A DNA stretch of 64,000 bases from Sedimentisphaerales bacterium (GCA_028282905.1 JANQGW010000009.1:1-64000); one strand, 5' to 3'; positions 7,906 through 17,383 are shown, numbered from the stretch's first letter. The notes: generated by a model not told the origin, from the letters alone. Numbers and translations: made by a program.

Positions 7906-8910
7906 ATGATATTAATGATACGAAAAGCGACAGTGATCGGTGACGGCGGCATGGGTTGTGTGTGTGCGATGCTGCTGTGCGAAAACGTGATTGATACGAC
8001 GGTCTGGGGCCATGACGCGGGGCAGTTGGCAACCATTGCCGCGGCAAAAGAAAATGTGATTTTTCTGCCGGGTTATCCACTGCCGGATGCGTTGAACTAT
8101 GAGGCAGATGACGCAAAGGCTTTGTCCGATGCGGAGTTGATTGTCTCGGCGGTGCCGTGCCAGTTTTTGCGGGGCGTCTGGGATCGGCTGGCGTCGCATG
8201 TGCCGGCGGGGGTGCCGATTGTCAGTATTACCAAAGGCATTGAGAAGGGCACACTGCTTCGACCGACGCAGATTCTGACTGAAATTCTTGGTGAGGCCAA
8301 TCCACTGGCGACGCTGTCGGGGCCGAACATTGCCGACGAACTGGTTCGCAAGTTGCCGGGAACGGCGACGGTGGCCTGCAAAGACGCAGAACTTGCCAAG
8401 TCCATTCAGCGGGCCTTTAACGGCCCGACGTTCCGAGTCTATACCAACGACGACTGTGTCGGCGTGGAGCTGGCAGGCGCAATGAAAAATGTCATTGCGA
8501 TTGCCGCGGGTATTATTGACGGTATCGGTGCCGGTGACAATGCCAAGGCTGCGCTGATTACGCGCGGGCTGGCCGAAATCCAGCGACTGGGCGTGGCGCT
8601 GGGTGCACGGGAAAAAACGTTTGCCGGCCTGAGTGGTCTGGGTGATTTGTTTACGACGTGCGTGTCGCCGAAAGGGCGTAACCGCTCGTTTGGTGAACAT
8701 ATTGGAAAAGGCATGACGGTTGAAGAAGCGATTGGGTTAACCCAATGTGTTGTTGAGGGTGTGCCAACATGTGCGTCGATTGTCACACTGGCGGGTCAGC
8801 ATAATGTCGAGATGCCGATTACCCAGGCAATTGACAGTATTATTAACGGACATAAAACCGTTCAGCAGGCGATTGCCGAATTGATGAGCCGCGAGTTGAA
8901 AGCGGAATAA
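7906..8910 (+). CDS. gpsA: Glycerol-3-phosphate dehydrogenase [NAD(P)+]
   Basis: GpsA reduces dihydroxyacetone phosphate to sn-glycerol 3-phosphate, the backbone for membrane phospholipids. The product has the Rossmann motif VIGDGGMGCVCAMLL at its N-terminus, the substrate-binding KGIEKGT, and the catalytic C-terminal block LAGAMKNVIAIAAGIIDG with GDNAKAALITRGLAE, including the conserved Lys and Asp. Three starts are possible (GTG 7897, ATG 7906, ATG 7915); ATG 7906 is chosen because GAGGTG lies six bases upstream. The length, about 334 residues, is normal. Phosphofructokinase follows 103 bases downstream. Confidence 0.94.
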   Translation: MILMIRKATVIGDGGMGCVCAMLLCENVIDTTVWGHDAGQLATIAAAKENVIFLPGYPLPDALNYEADDAKALSDAELIVSAVPCQFLRGVWDRLASHVPAGVPIVSITKGIEKGTLLRPTQILTEILGEANPLATLSGPNIADELVRKLPGTATVACKDAELAKSIQRAFNGPTFRVYTNDDCVGVELAGAMKNVIAIAAGIIDGIGAGDNAKAALITRGLAEIQRLGVALGAREKTFAGLSGLGDLFTTCVSPKGRNRSFGEHIGKGMTVEEAIGLTQCVVEGVPTCASIVTLAGQHNVEMPITQAIDSIINGHKTVQQAIAELMSRELKAE

Positions 8911-9013
8911 TTTTGAATTGTGAATTATAAATTATGAGTTGTTGATTCGCCTTTGGCGATTCTTTATTCAATTTGCTGAAGCAAGGGGCTTCGGCCATAT
9001 AAGGAGTACTATT

Positions 9014-10345
9014 ATGCCGCAGCATATGTTATGCCCAAAAGAATTGCCGGATTTGACGATAGATGCGCTGGGTGAGCCATTATTTGACTCGCCGTTTAAG
9101 GACCAGGCCCGGACGTTTGTCGATGATGGTGAATCGGTGATGGTGTATTCGCACAATAGTTTGATTGCGCGTGCAAAAACAATCAAGGGCCAGGCTCCGA
9201 CGTTTGAATTGGCCGGGCCGCGGACTAAAATTTATTACGATCCCGCCAAACTTAATTGCGCTATTGTTACCTGTGGCGGACTGTGTCCGGGGCTGAACGA
9301 TGTTATTCGCACCATTACGCTGACGCTGACATTTCAGTACAATGTCAAAACAATCTATGGTTTTCGCTATGGCTATGCGGGCCTGTCGAGTAACGCACTG
9401 GAAGAGCCGATATTGCTGACGCCGGAAACGGTTGACGAGATTCACACCAAGGGCGGCAGTATTCTTTCCTCCTCACGTGGACCACAGGATATCGATGATA
9501 TGATCGACCATCTGCTGAAAAAGGACATCGGCCTGCTGTTTGTTATTGGTGGTGACGGCACACTGCGCGGCGCGGGGGCATTAGCCGAAGGCATCAAACG
9601 ACGCGGTCTGAAGATCGGTGTCGTTGGTGTACCGAAAACGATTGACAATGACATTATGGGTATCGAGCAGTCGTTTGGTTTTAATACCGCGGTCGAGCAG
9701 GCACGGGACGCGATTCTCGGTGCTCATGAAGAAGCCAAAGGCGCTCCTAACGGCGTCGGCCTGGTTAAACTGATGGGGCGGGACTCCGGGTTTATTGCCG
9801 CTGCGGCGACGCTGGCCAACAGTGATGTGAATTTCTGTTTTATCCCGGAATCGCCGTTGATGATGGAAGGAGACACCGGCTTTTTAAAAATATTGGAGCG
9901 TCGTCTGGACAAAAAACATCACGCTGTGATTGTCGTCGCCGAAGGCGTAACATTGTCGGATCGGCCGGAAAGTGAGTGCCCGCGGGACGCTTCCGGCAAC
10001 CTGATTCGCGAAGATGTTGGCCTATTGCTCAAAAGTAAAATCACCGAGCACTTCAAAAAAGTCGGCAAACCCGTTTCGATGAAGTATATCGACCCCAGCT
10101 ATATTATCCGAAGCTGTCCGGCTGATTCGCAGGACTCGCTGCTGTGTTTGGCCTATGGCCAGTACGCCGTTCACGCGGGGATGGCCGGCAAGACCAATAT
10201 GATCATTGGCTTCTGGAACCAGCATTTTACGCATATACCGATTGCCCTGGCAACCTTGCGACGAAAAACCGTGGACCCGGCCGGCTACCTCTGGCAAACC
10301 GTCCTCGGCACGACGGGCCAGGAGGGCCATTCGTTCCTGCGGTAG
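9014..10345 (+). CDS. 6-phosphofructokinase, plant-type (ATP-dependent signature)
   Basis: The enzyme phosphorylates fructose 6-phosphate in glycolysis. ATG 9014 is chosen because AAGGAG lies at 9001-9006; the open frame extends further upstream into a repeat-like spacer. The 443-residue product has the PFK signatures GGLCPGLNDVIR, GGDGTLRGAGALAEG and PKTIDNDIMG, then NGVGLVKLMGRDSGFIA and CFIPESPLMMEG, an arrangement closest to plant and group-III bacterial PFK. Gly after GGD (GGDGT rather than GGDDS) is the usual mark of ATP use, while Lys in PKTIDND is shared with PPi-dependent enzymes, so the phosphoryl donor should be tested. Spacer 8911-9013 carries a hairpin (gattcgcctttggcgattc at 8944-8962) related to the left half of the dispersed element. 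Confidence 0.9.
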   Translation: MPQHMLCPKELPDLTIDALGEPLFDSPFKDQARTFVDDGESVMVYSHNSLIARAKTIKGQAPTFELAGPRTKIYYDPAKLNCAIVTCGGLCPGLNDVIRTITLTLTFQYNVKTIYGFRYGYAGLSSNALEEPILLTPETVDEIHTKGGSILSSSRGPQDIDDMIDHLLKKDIGLLFVIGGDGTLRGAGALAEGIKRRGLKIGVVGVPKTIDNDIMGIEQSFGFNTAVEQARDAILGAHEEAKGAPNGVGLVKLMGRDSGFIAAAATLANSDVNFCFIPESPLMMEGDTGFLKILERRLDKKHHAVIVVAEGVTLSDRPESECPRDASGNLIREDVGLLLKSKITEHFKKVGKPVSMKYIDPSYIIRSCPADSQDSLLCLAYGQYAVHAGMAGKTNMIIGFWNQHFTHIPIALATLRRKTVDPAGYLWQTVLGTTGQEGHSFLR

Positions 10346-10435
10346 TTTTGCCACAGAGGACACAGAGTTTTTAGAGGGAATTATTAGACGGGATTAACAG
10401 GATTTACACGGATTGTACTTTTAGAAGGATTGTTG

Positions 10436-11794
10436 ATGAAGAAGCATTTGCGGGTATTGCTGAAAATATCAGTTGTGATTATCATTTTGTTGGCTGTGTG
10501 GTGTGTTTCGTACAGGGTTTACTGGCAGGTAAATTTTGACCGTCGAGTTAATGCTCTTAGAGCTGAAGGTTTTCCGGTGTCACTGGATGACCTTGAAGCG
10601 TTGCATGTTTTGCCGGAAGGTGAGCAAAACGCTGCAGATGTATATATTGAAGCATTTTCTCATTATCAGGGACCTTCCGAAACAGAAAAGCCATGGCTGC
10701 CTTACGGCGGAGATTACATTCTGCCGCAAGGTAACACAGAATTGCCAAAGGAAGTCATGGAAGCGATTTCGACATTTCTTGAGAGAAATCACAAAACAAT
10801 TGAATTATTAGAGCAAGCCTGCCGATTCAAACAATGCCTCTGGCCGAAAGAACGAGATCAGATCTGGTTGGCAAATGAGCGGTTTGGTGAAATGAGAGAT
10901 GTGCTTTATTTACTTCAGACACAAATTCTTTTCTTTTCAGAAAAGCGTCAAGCCAGCCAAGCCTATGAATCATTAAATACCTCCATCGCACTCGCAGAAT
11001 CTATTCAGGGACAATCTTCTCTGATAGATCATATGGTGCAGTTGGCATTAAAGAATCGGGTTCAGGAGAGTTTGTGTGAAGTTATTAAACGTCTTGCATT
11101 GAATGAAAAACAATTAGTTTTACTGCAGAGTGAATTGGCAGAGATGCAGGGTATTGACGACTTGTATGAAGCACTTGTTGTTGATCGAATATGTGCCATC
11201 GAATTCTGGCAACTTCCGTATCGTGAGCAGGGCAAAGATGGTTTTAATCCGCCGTCTCCATTGCCGAAATTTATAAATTGGATTTCCGGGATGATCAAGC
11301 GAGATGCCAATCTTTCACTTGACCATTTGGAGGGCTATCTTAAAGCCAGTCGTCTGCCTTTACATCAACGCCCCGAGGGATTTCTTGAAGTTGAAGCCCA
11401 AAAAGCACAATTATCATTTTTGCATGTGCATTTATACAACAGTATAGGTTTTTCGGAAATCAGCAAGATTGAATTACGTGCTATAGGATGTTTGCGGTGT
11501 GCCGAAACAGCGATGGCGATTGAGCGATATTGGTTGAAGAATGATTCGCTGCCCGAATCGCTGAAACAGTTGGTTCCCGAATTTCTGGCAGCAGTTCCGC
11601 TTGACCCACTTGATGGCAAACCGTTGCGGTATGTACGTTACAATGATGGCTATACGGTTTATACCATTGGCGAAGACGGCGTTGATAACGGCGGCCTGAG
11701 CATGGAGCAAATAGCCGAGGGGGCAGACTCCGAGAATCCGGACCAGCACGACTGGCCCTTCACTGTTCGCCGGGAGGAATTCAAAGACGACTAA
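10436..11794 (+). CDS. Membrane-anchored protein of unknown function
   Basis: I recognise only the general type, seen often in planctomycetes. ATG 10436 follows AAGGA by six bases. The protein has one N-terminal membrane helix (about residues 6-26), then a long helix-rich extracytoplasmic part of about 420 residues. The C-terminus has the pattern VPLDPLDGKPLRYVRYNDG followed by YTVYTIGEDGVDNGG, which resembles the end of type II secretion pseudopilin-like proteins in this phylum (plan: Asp-Pro-rich loop, then Tyr-x-x-Tyr and Gly-x-Asp-Gly). It lies alone between two CACAGAG-type repeats. Function unknown. Confidence 0.7.
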   Translation: MKKHLRVLLKISVVIIILLAVWCVSYRVYWQVNFDRRVNALRAEGFPVSLDDLEALHVLPEGEQNAADVYIEAFSHYQGPSETEKPWLPYGGDYILPQGNTELPKEVMEAISTFLERNHKTIELLEQACRFKQCLWPKERDQIWLANERFGEMRDVLYLLQTQILFFSEKRQASQAYESLNTSIALAESIQGQSSLIDHMVQLALKNRVQESLCEVIKRLALNEKQLVLLQSELAEMQGIDDLYEALVVDRICAIEFWQLPYREQGKDGFNPPSPLPKFINWISGMIKRDANLSLDHLEGYLKASRLPLHQRPEGFLEVEAQKAQLSFLHVHLYNSIGFSEISKIELRAIGCLRCAETAMAIERYWLKNDSLPESLKQLVPEFLAAVPLDPLDGKPLRYVRYNDGYTVYTIGEDGVDNGGLSMEQIAEGADSENPDQHDWPFTVRREEFKDD

Positions 11795-11808
11795 AGACAT
11801 TTTTTACT

Positions 11809-11874
11809 ACAGAGAACACAGAGATTAATCGAGTCATTATTTAAAGATCCTTTGAGGCTCTCTGTGACCTCTGT
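11809..11874. repeat. CACAGAG-type inverted repeat
   Basis: acagagaacacagag (11809-11823) and ctctgtgacctctgt (11860-11874) are reverse complements at 13 of 15 positions, forming a stem with a 36-base loop. Single relatives are ccacagaggacacagag at 10351-10367 and the stretch around 17336-17380. The elements sit between genes only. The inverted copy could act as a terminator for the gene ending at 11794. Confidence 0.6.
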
Positions 11875-11995
11875 GGCAAATATTTGTTTTTTTGGATTTT
11901 TTCTGTAACGAAATTGTGTTTGCGGTGTCCAATAGTATATACAGTAGTTTTCTGAATGCATGTAAAACAGATAACTCTTTAAACAGGAGGTAATT

Positions 11996-13126
11996 ATGAA
12001 GATGCGAGCAGGATGTGCGGTACTGGCGGCAATGTTAGCGGTATGTTTACTCAGTGGCTGTCAAAGCGGTTCCACAAAGGCGGAAAAAGCTGCGGTGAAG
12101 CCAGATAGTAAGCCGCAGGACGCTGGGGTAGATTTGAATGACACACATGACGGTGAGCAGGATCAGAAGTTCCGAACGATTCGCACTCGCGATCCCAAAA
12201 CGGGAAGAATTATTACCAAACAGGTGCCGGTTAAGCCTTCCAATGATGAACAGCCAAAGACCCGTACCGTTCGGATTCGTGATCCTAAGACCGGAGAAAC
12301 CATTGAGAAACAGGTGCCGATCAACTTGCCCGGCAAGGATCAACCGAAAACCCGCACGGTCCGTACGCGCGATCCCAAAACCGGCCGGGCCATTACCAAG
12401 CAGGTGCCCGTGACGACGACAAGTTCAAAGCCTACAACTCCCGGTGAATGTGAGCTAACCTGGAGTGAAAAATGTACGGTTCGGCAAGCCTATGATGCGA
12501 TACAAGCACTGTTCTATGAGACATTAGGATTGAGTAAACTGCCTATTGGTCAAGGCGGCAGTGTCGCGATCGACAAAATTTCTGCGAAAGTGAGGGGGCG
12601 GTCAGCCAATAATGTGATTTTCAGTGTTTATGTTGTATTTGATGCACCCGATGTCAGTATTATAACACTTAAGGCTGAAGGTAAAACTCAACGGAGCGAT
12701 ATCCTCAAAAAACAAACCCTGTTTATCCGGTCGAAAATAAGTGAGGCGATTGCAAAGAAGCCGGAAGTGGTCGATGTCAAGCCGGTTAGCATGCCGTATC
12801 CGAAAACATTGATTTTGGATCATTCGATTGATCACGTATATAGTGTTGTTTATGGCTGGCAAAAGAACGAGAAATTTCGGCTGGACAACCGCGGATACAG
12901 TAGCGGCAAATACTATAAACGATTAAGGTGTTCGACGGGGTCTGGAATCGATTTTTCTTTTAGTATACGAATGATTGACGTGAACAAAACGAAGTTAGTT
13001 ATTGATGTCAAGGATTTTGAAGGCAAAGATGAGTTCAAGATGATTCTCAAGAGTCTTGAAGTGGCGTTGAAGGCATTGGAGCAGCCGGCTGAGGTTGGTG
13101 AGACGGCTGCTGAGGCTGGATTGTAG
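11996..13126 (+). CDS. Lipoprotein with three 30-residue repeats
   Basis: The N-terminus is a lipoprotein signal with lipobox LLSGC; the lipidated Cys is residue 22, so the protein should be anchored in the outer or inner membrane. AGGAGG precedes ATG 11996. Residues 60-139 are tandem units of exactly 30 residues built around RDPKTGRIITKQVPV, Arg/Lys and Pro rich. After a short linker comes a folded domain of about 220 residues that looks alpha/beta (two similar halves, near 155-245 and 270-365), rich in Lys. No enzyme motif is visible. It stands upstream of a CPBP protease gene (67-base gap) but a functional link is not shown. Confidence 0.78.
   Translation: MKMRAGCAVLAAMLAVCLLSGCQSGSTKAEKAAVKPDSKPQDAGVDLNDTHDGEQDQKFRTIRTRDPKTGRIITKQVPVKPSNDEQPKTRTVRIRDPKTGETIEKQVPINLPGKDQPKTRTVRTRDPKTGRAITKQVPVTTTSSKPTTPGECELTWSEKCTVRQAYDAIQALFYETLGLSKLPIGQGGSVAIDKISAKVRGRSANNVIFSVYVVFDAPDVSIITLKAEGKTQRSDILKKQTLFIRSKISEAIAKKPEVVDVKPVSMPYPKTLILDHSIDHVYSVVYGWQKNEKFRLDNRGYSSGKYYKRLRCSTGSGIDFSFSIRMIDVNKTKLVIDVKDFEGKDEFKMILKSLEVALKALEQPAEVGETAAEAGL
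12173..12412 (+). repeat. 90-bp coding tandem repeat (three units)
   Basis: Three direct repeats with a 90-base period encode the 30-residue units of the lipoprotein. The first and third units are most alike (both contain TRDPKTGR), the second has an Ile and Glu substitutions. The units are divergent at synonymous sites, so the array is not a recent slippage product. Confidence 0.8.
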
Positions 13127-13193
13127 TTTTTGGTTAGCGGCATTAAATTTGTCACAAATACAGATTGATTCTTACAGATTATTGGATAACAGC

Positions 13194-13994
13194 ATGGATG
13201 AAATGAATAATGTCTGGCAGCAGCAACAGATGGTATTGCCGGAAATGGAATCCGTGAGGGAACCGGTGCCGGTGCGGCCTTGGGGGTTTTGGGCGACGAC
13301 GGGGTTTGGGGCCATTATGACGGTGGTCTATTTTGTGCTGATTATCATTATCGTAGTGGTGTTTGTTATCGCGATGAAGGTTGGCAATCCGCAGGTGGAG
13401 ATTGAGCAGATCGGCACCCAGCTCGAAGAGAGTGGCTTTTTGATGTCCGTTTCGTCAATGATTCTCACACCGCCGGTCATTGTGATGTGTCTTGTATTTG
13501 CCTGGTGCCGCAAGGGTATGCAAGTGAGTGATTATCTGGCATTGCGCCGTCCCAACGTTCGGCAGTTGTTGATATGGCTGGGGGTTCTGGTCGGTTTTAT
13601 GATTGTCAGCGATTCACTAACGCTTATTATTGGCCGACCGATTGTGCATGAATCGATGGTGACGGCGTATGAGACATCGGTGCTGCCGCCGCTGCTGTTT
13701 TTTGTGATTATCGTCTGTGCGCCGTTATCCGAGGAAATTCTGTTTCGCGGCTTTCTATTCAAGGGCTGGAAGTCCTCGCCCATCGGGCCGGTCGGAGCGA
13801 CGATCCTCACATCACTGCTGTGGGCGATTATCCATGTGCAGTATGACTGGTATGGGATTACCACCATTTTTGTGGGCGGGTTGATGTTGGGTGCGGCACG
13901 CATACACACCCGTTCGATTTGGGTGCCGATTCTTATGCACGCGGTGATGAATATTGTTGCCAGCGGGCAGCTGTTGTTTACCCGGATTTTTTGA
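13194..13994 (+). CDS. CPBP family intramembrane metalloprotease
   Basis: The family (Rce1/CAAX and bacteriocin-processing-like proteases) cleaves within or near membranes. The 266-residue product has about six to seven membrane helices and the three motifs: SEEILFRGFLFKGW (motif 1, EExxxR), a His in AIIHVQYDW (motif 2), and MHAVMNI (motif 3, HxxxN). ATG 13194 is chosen because it gives the soluble, Met/Gln-rich N-terminus before the first helix; an open frame reaching back to 13095 overlaps the lipoprotein gene and is unlikely. The substrate is unknown. Confidence 0.88.
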   Translation: MDEMNNVWQQQQMVLPEMESVREPVPVRPWGFWATTGFGAIMTVVYFVLIIIIVVVFVIAMKVGNPQVEIEQIGTQLEESGFLMSVSSMILTPPVIVMCLVFAWCRKGMQVSDYLALRRPNVRQLLIWLGVLVGFMIVSDSLTLIIGRPIVHESMVTAYETSVLPPLLFFVIIVCAPLSEEILFRGFLFKGWKSSPIGPVGATILTSLLWAIIHVQYDWYGITTIFVGGLMLGAARIHTRSIWVPILMHAVMNIVASGQLLFTRIF

Positions 13995-14029
13995 AGAGCA
14001 TAGATTTTTCTGTAGCATCTCAACACAAA

Positions 14030-14074
14030 CAGGCGCCGCCGACATTTCTTCTTTTCAAATGTCAGCGACGCCTG
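14030..14074 (-). terminator. Terminator of the chemoreceptor gene
   Basis: Two 18-base arms (14030-14047 and 14057-14074) surround a 9-base loop. On the minus-strand RNA both mismatched positions become G-U pairs, so the stem is complete only when read from the chemoreceptor gene; it is followed on that strand by TTTGTGTT. Confidence 0.85.
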
Positions 14075-14123
14075 TAAGGTCAGCGGCTGTCTTGCTGTTG
14101 GTCAAAGGTGTTTCGCTGTTAGA

Positions 14124-16001
14124 TTAAAAGTCAGAGAAGTCATCGTCAAAGGGGATTTCATCGACGGCTGCTTTCGCGGCGACTGCCGTCGGAGCGGGAT
14201 TGGAATCTGCAATCTGATGAAACGCCTGATCGGTGCTGCCCAGTGTTTTCGTTGTTGTCTTGCCGCGGCTGCTGTCACCGGTGATAGCTTTGCTGCTGAC
14301 CAGCGTGCTGAGTTCACCGACCATCTCGGTCATCTGCGTGACCTGGTATTTCAATTCCTGTGAGGCACTGGCCGATTCCTCGGCGCCGGCGGCGTTCTGC
14401 TGGGTCACCTTATCCATCTGAGAGACAGCGGTGTTGATCTGATCGACGCCCTGGGCCTGTTCCTGGTTAGCGGCGGCAATTTCGGCGACCAGTTCGCTTG
14501 TCTTGGACACGGCGGTTTCGATTTCTTCCAGTGTCTTGCCGACACCGGTGCAGATTTCCACGCCGTCGCGGGAATTTTTCACCGATTCTTCAATCAGGCT
14601 GGATGTGTCCTTGGCGGCCTCAGCGCTTCGCATGGCCAGGTTTCGTACTTCCTCGGCGACCACGGCGAAACCCTTACCGGCTTCACCGGCCCTGGCCGCT
14701 TCTACCGCGGCGTTCAGTGCCAGCAGATTTGTCTGGAAGGCGATTTCGTCGATGACTTTCAAAATCTTGGATGTTTCGTCAGCACTGGTGCGGATTTTGT
14801 TGATCGCGTCATTCATCTGTGCCATGGCCTGTGTACCGTTCTGTGCGGCGGTCGAGGCTTCTGTGGCGAACTGGTTGGCTTGGGTGGCGTTGTCGGCGTT
14901 CTGACGGGTCATGGAGGCCATTTCCTCCAGGCTGGATGAAGTTTCTTCTAATCCCGCGGCCTGTTCGGTGGCACCTTGCGCCAATGACTGAGACGCAACG
15001 CTGACCTGCTCGGAAATTGACGACACTTCACAACTGGACTGATGCAGTGAGCTGACGATTCTGGCGATCAGGTTATAGACTTTTGAGGTACTGACAATGA
15101 TAATGCCCGTTAATGTCAGCAGCGAAACCACGCCAAAGACAATCGCAGTGGCGATGTTTTTGCGAATGCTCGAAAAGAAGTCATCCTGATCCACCGTTGC
15201 CGCGATGATCCAGCCTTTCTGATTGTCCGATGAAAAGCTGGCGATCTTGTCGGTGCCTTTCCAGTCGTAGTGCATAATGCCGTTTTTCATGTTGACAATA
15301 TTTTTGCCGAATTCAAACTGGCTCAGGTTGGTTTTGAGAATATGCTCTTTCTTCGGGTGTGCCAGCGTCATGCCGACCGAATCCAGCATATATAGGTAGC
15401 CCGTCTGGCCGATCTTAACCTTATCGACAAACATCGCGGTAAACTCGTTCAACTCAATCGGTGTGCCGACAATGCCGATGCAGGCGTCATTTTCCATGAT
15501 GGGGGCGGTGATCAGGGCGACGGGGCGACCGGTGGCCGGCGACAGGCCGACATTACCGACACATACCTGGCCCTTGGCGGCCTCTTGGGCGTTGATTTGG
15601 TATTCGGGAATCTGGCTGATATCGACACCAACGGCTTTGCCTTGAATCGAATCGAGGAAAATCTTTCCCTTAGCGTCAGCCAGAAACATTGCTTCAAAAA
15701 CGGGGCTGTGCTGATGATAAGCTTCCAACATCGCTGTTGCTGCTTCCGGAGTTTGTCCTTTGCAGGCTGTCCGGAGGGTTGTATTTTGGGCCAGCAGGGT
15801 TGCTTCCCGCTGGCGTTCATTCAGCCAGGCTTCCAATTCGGCGTTGGTCTTGCTGACAATGCTGTTCATGTTGTTGTCAATTTGCGTCATCAGCGACTTT
15901 GAGGTTGAGGACGCAATCAAATACACCAGAACCGTAATGGTGATAAACAGCGTGGGCAGGACGACTATCAGAAGCTTTTTGCGAAAATTGGTTGTTTTCA
16001 T
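14124..16001 (-). CDS. Methyl-accepting chemotaxis protein with Cache sensor
   Basis: The receptor senses a small ligand outside the membrane and controls CheA. Of 625 residues, helix 1 spans about 9-31, a double-Cache sensor about 40-275 (with WIIAATV before helix 2), helix 2 about 283-305, and a cytoplasmic signalling hairpin follows, with the tip [20 protein letters not shown] at about 419-438. No HAMP pattern (Pro-x-Gly) is visible after helix 2. The protein ends in a flexible linker and the acidic tail PFDDDFSDF, which may tether adaptation enzymes. No other chemotaxis gene lies in the window, so it is an orphan receptor. A sigma-28-like promoter lies upstream. Confidence 0.92.
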   Translation of the reverse strand: MKTTNFRKKLLIVVLPTLFITITVLVYLIASSTSKSLMTQIDNNMNSIVSKTNAELEAWLNERQREATLLAQNTTLRTACKGQTPEAATAMLEAYHQHSPVFEAMFLADAKGKIFLDSIQGKAVGVDISQIPEYQINAQEAAKGQVCVGNVGLSPATGRPVALITAPIMENDACIGIVGTPIELNEFTAMFVDKVKIGQTGYLYMLDSVGMTLAHPKKEHILKTNLSQFEFGKNIVNMKNGIMHYDWKGTDKIASFSSDNQKGWIIAATVDQDDFFSSIRKNIATAIVFGVVSLLTLTGIIIVSTSKVYNLIARIVSSLHQSSCEVSSISEQVSVASQSLAQGATEQAAGLEETSSSLEEMASMTRQNADNATQANQFATEASTAAQNGTQAMAQMNDAINKIRTSADETSKILKVIDEIAFQTNLLALNAAVEAARAGEAGKGFAVVAEEVRNLAMRSAEAAKDTSSLIEESVKNSRDGVEICTGVGKTLEEIETAVSKTSELVAEIAAANQEQAQGVDQINTAVSQMDKVTQQNAAGAEESASASQELKYQVTQMTEMVGELSTLVSSKAITGDSSRGKTTTKTLGSTDQAFHQIADSNPAPTAVAAKAAVDEIPFDDDFSDF

Positions 16002-16310
16002 TACACAATTCCCCTTGGACTTAAGTGTCAGTTTTGGTTCTTCGAGAGTTTTGACCTCTCCGTACTTCAGGGAGTCATTCGGCGGTTCAAAATCACTGCT
16101 TTAGGGGAATGTACTGATTTTTAATTCTAATGCCTCAGTTAGCTTCAGTGACGTTATTGGAGATTACTATTAAGTTCCGATAAAAAGTCTTTGAGGGAGA
16201 ACGGCAATGTTGATTATGCCGGTTTTTCGATTATAATTAGGCCCGCAGCCTTATCGGGCGGGCCGGAAGTTAAGATGATTGAAAATTGAACATTTTTCAG
16301 GAGATTTGGC
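16002..16310. other. Divergent region between chemoreceptor and sppA genes
   Basis: 309 bases without a coding frame. It holds a possible sigma-28 promoter reading left (16075-16103) and, near the sppA side, a GC-rich hairpin with stem ggcccgc / gcgggcc (16240-16264). No known riboswitch pattern, including that for cyclic di-GMP, was recognised. Confidence 0.55.
16075..16103 (-). promoter_or_regulatory. Possible sigma-28 promoter of the chemoreceptor
   Basis: On the minus strand TAAAGCAG is followed by GCCGAATG, resembling the FliA consensus TAAAGTTT / GCCGATAA. The spacer between TAAA and GCCG is 16 bases rather than the usual 15, so this is tentative. It lies about 75 bases before the start codon. 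Confidence 0.35.
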
Positions 16311-17221
16311 ATGGCAAAACGAGTTATGGGAACTTCATGGGGGCTTTTCGTGATATGTTTGCTTCTCGGCGGGTGCGGTACCGGCGCCTTTCAGATTCAG
16401 ATGATTCCGCGTGACCAGGAACTGGTCGAAACCCAGGTTAAACGGGACAGCGGCATGTTTGTATCCGATAAAATCGTCGTTTTAGATATCGATGGTGTGC
16501 TGATGAATCAGCAGAAAAGCGGCTGGATGCGATCCGGCGATAATCCGGTCAGTACATTTATTGAAAAGCTTGACAAAGCCGCCGCTGATGAAAATGTTAA
16601 AGCAGTTGTTTTGCGGATCAATTCGCCCGGTGGCTCGGTTGCAGCGACCGATGCGATGTATCACAACCTGCAAAAATTTAAACGCAAAAAAAAGGTGCCG
16701 GTGGTTGCTTGTATGCTGGATCTGGCCTGCAGCGGCGGCTATTACTTAGCCTGCGGTTGTGACGGGATGATGGCTCAGCCGAGCTGCGTGACCGGCAGCA
16801 TCGGCACAATCATGCAGACGGTTAGCGTTGCCGGGACGATGAGCGGCAACTGCTCGAAGGGATTATCAACGACTTTTACGAACAGTTTCTCGACGTCGTC
16901 GAAGGGGGCCGCCCGGATGTCGCGCCGACTAAACTGCGTCAACTGGCGGACGGTCGGGTCTATACGGCTCAGCAGGCGAAGGAAGCGGGATTGATTGACC
17001 GTATTGGGTATGCCGATGATGCCGTTAAGTGGGCGAAAAAGCTGGCAGGTGTCGAAAAGGCACGCGTGGTCATGTATCACCGTCCGCATGTGACCAATCC
17101 GAACATTTACAGTTCTGTGCAGAGCCAGGCGGGTAGTGGGCCGCTGATTAACATTGACTGGCCCGAATGGCTCAACGCCGGCCGGACGCAGTTTCTGTAT
17201 CTCTGGCAGCCGGGATTGTAG
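16311..17221 (+). pseudogene. Signal peptide peptidase SppA-like gene, internal loss and frameshift
   Basis: SppA cleaves leftover signal peptides in the membrane with a Ser-Lys dyad. Frame one starts at ATG 16311 with lipobox-like LLGGC and contains VVLRINSPGGSVAATDAMY and the nucleophile block ACSGGYYLACG, then GSIGTIMQTVSVAGTM. There it stops resembling the family. From about 16851 another frame resumes with ERQLLEGIINDFYEQFLDVV, QLADGRVYTAQQAKEAGLID and reads to 17221. Missing between them is a stretch of roughly 25-30 residues that normally includes the catalytic Lys (in a KSG-x-x-KD motif), and the frame is shifted. Both parts are otherwise well conserved, so the break is young or an assembly error. 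As read, the first frame ends at 16994 with a scrambled C-terminus. Confidence 0.85.
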
Positions 17222-17300
17222 TTTTCTTTTGCCATCGGCCGTCGCTAAAGCTATGGCTCAACAGGCAAGATTAACACGGATATTCACAAATAATGTTTAG

Positions 17301-17322
17301 CCCGGTCAACAAGTTGACCGGG
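17301..17322 (+). terminator. Terminator after sppA
   Basis: cccggtcaac and gttgaccggg form a perfect 10-base stem with a two-base centre and are followed by tttctatt on the plus strand. It is placed between the converging sppA and hflX genes and best fits plus-strand transcription. Confidence 0.82.
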
Positions 17323-17383
17323 TTTCTATTCAATAACACAGAGGTTTCGTTAATGTTCTCCTCTGCGTCCTCTGCGGCAAGTT

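Noticed and set aside
7912-8700. Minus-strand open frame of 262 codons
   Set aside because: Antisense to gpsA.
16002-16310. Cyclic di-GMP riboswitch before the chemoreceptor
   Set aside because: No GEMM-type core pattern was found on either strand.
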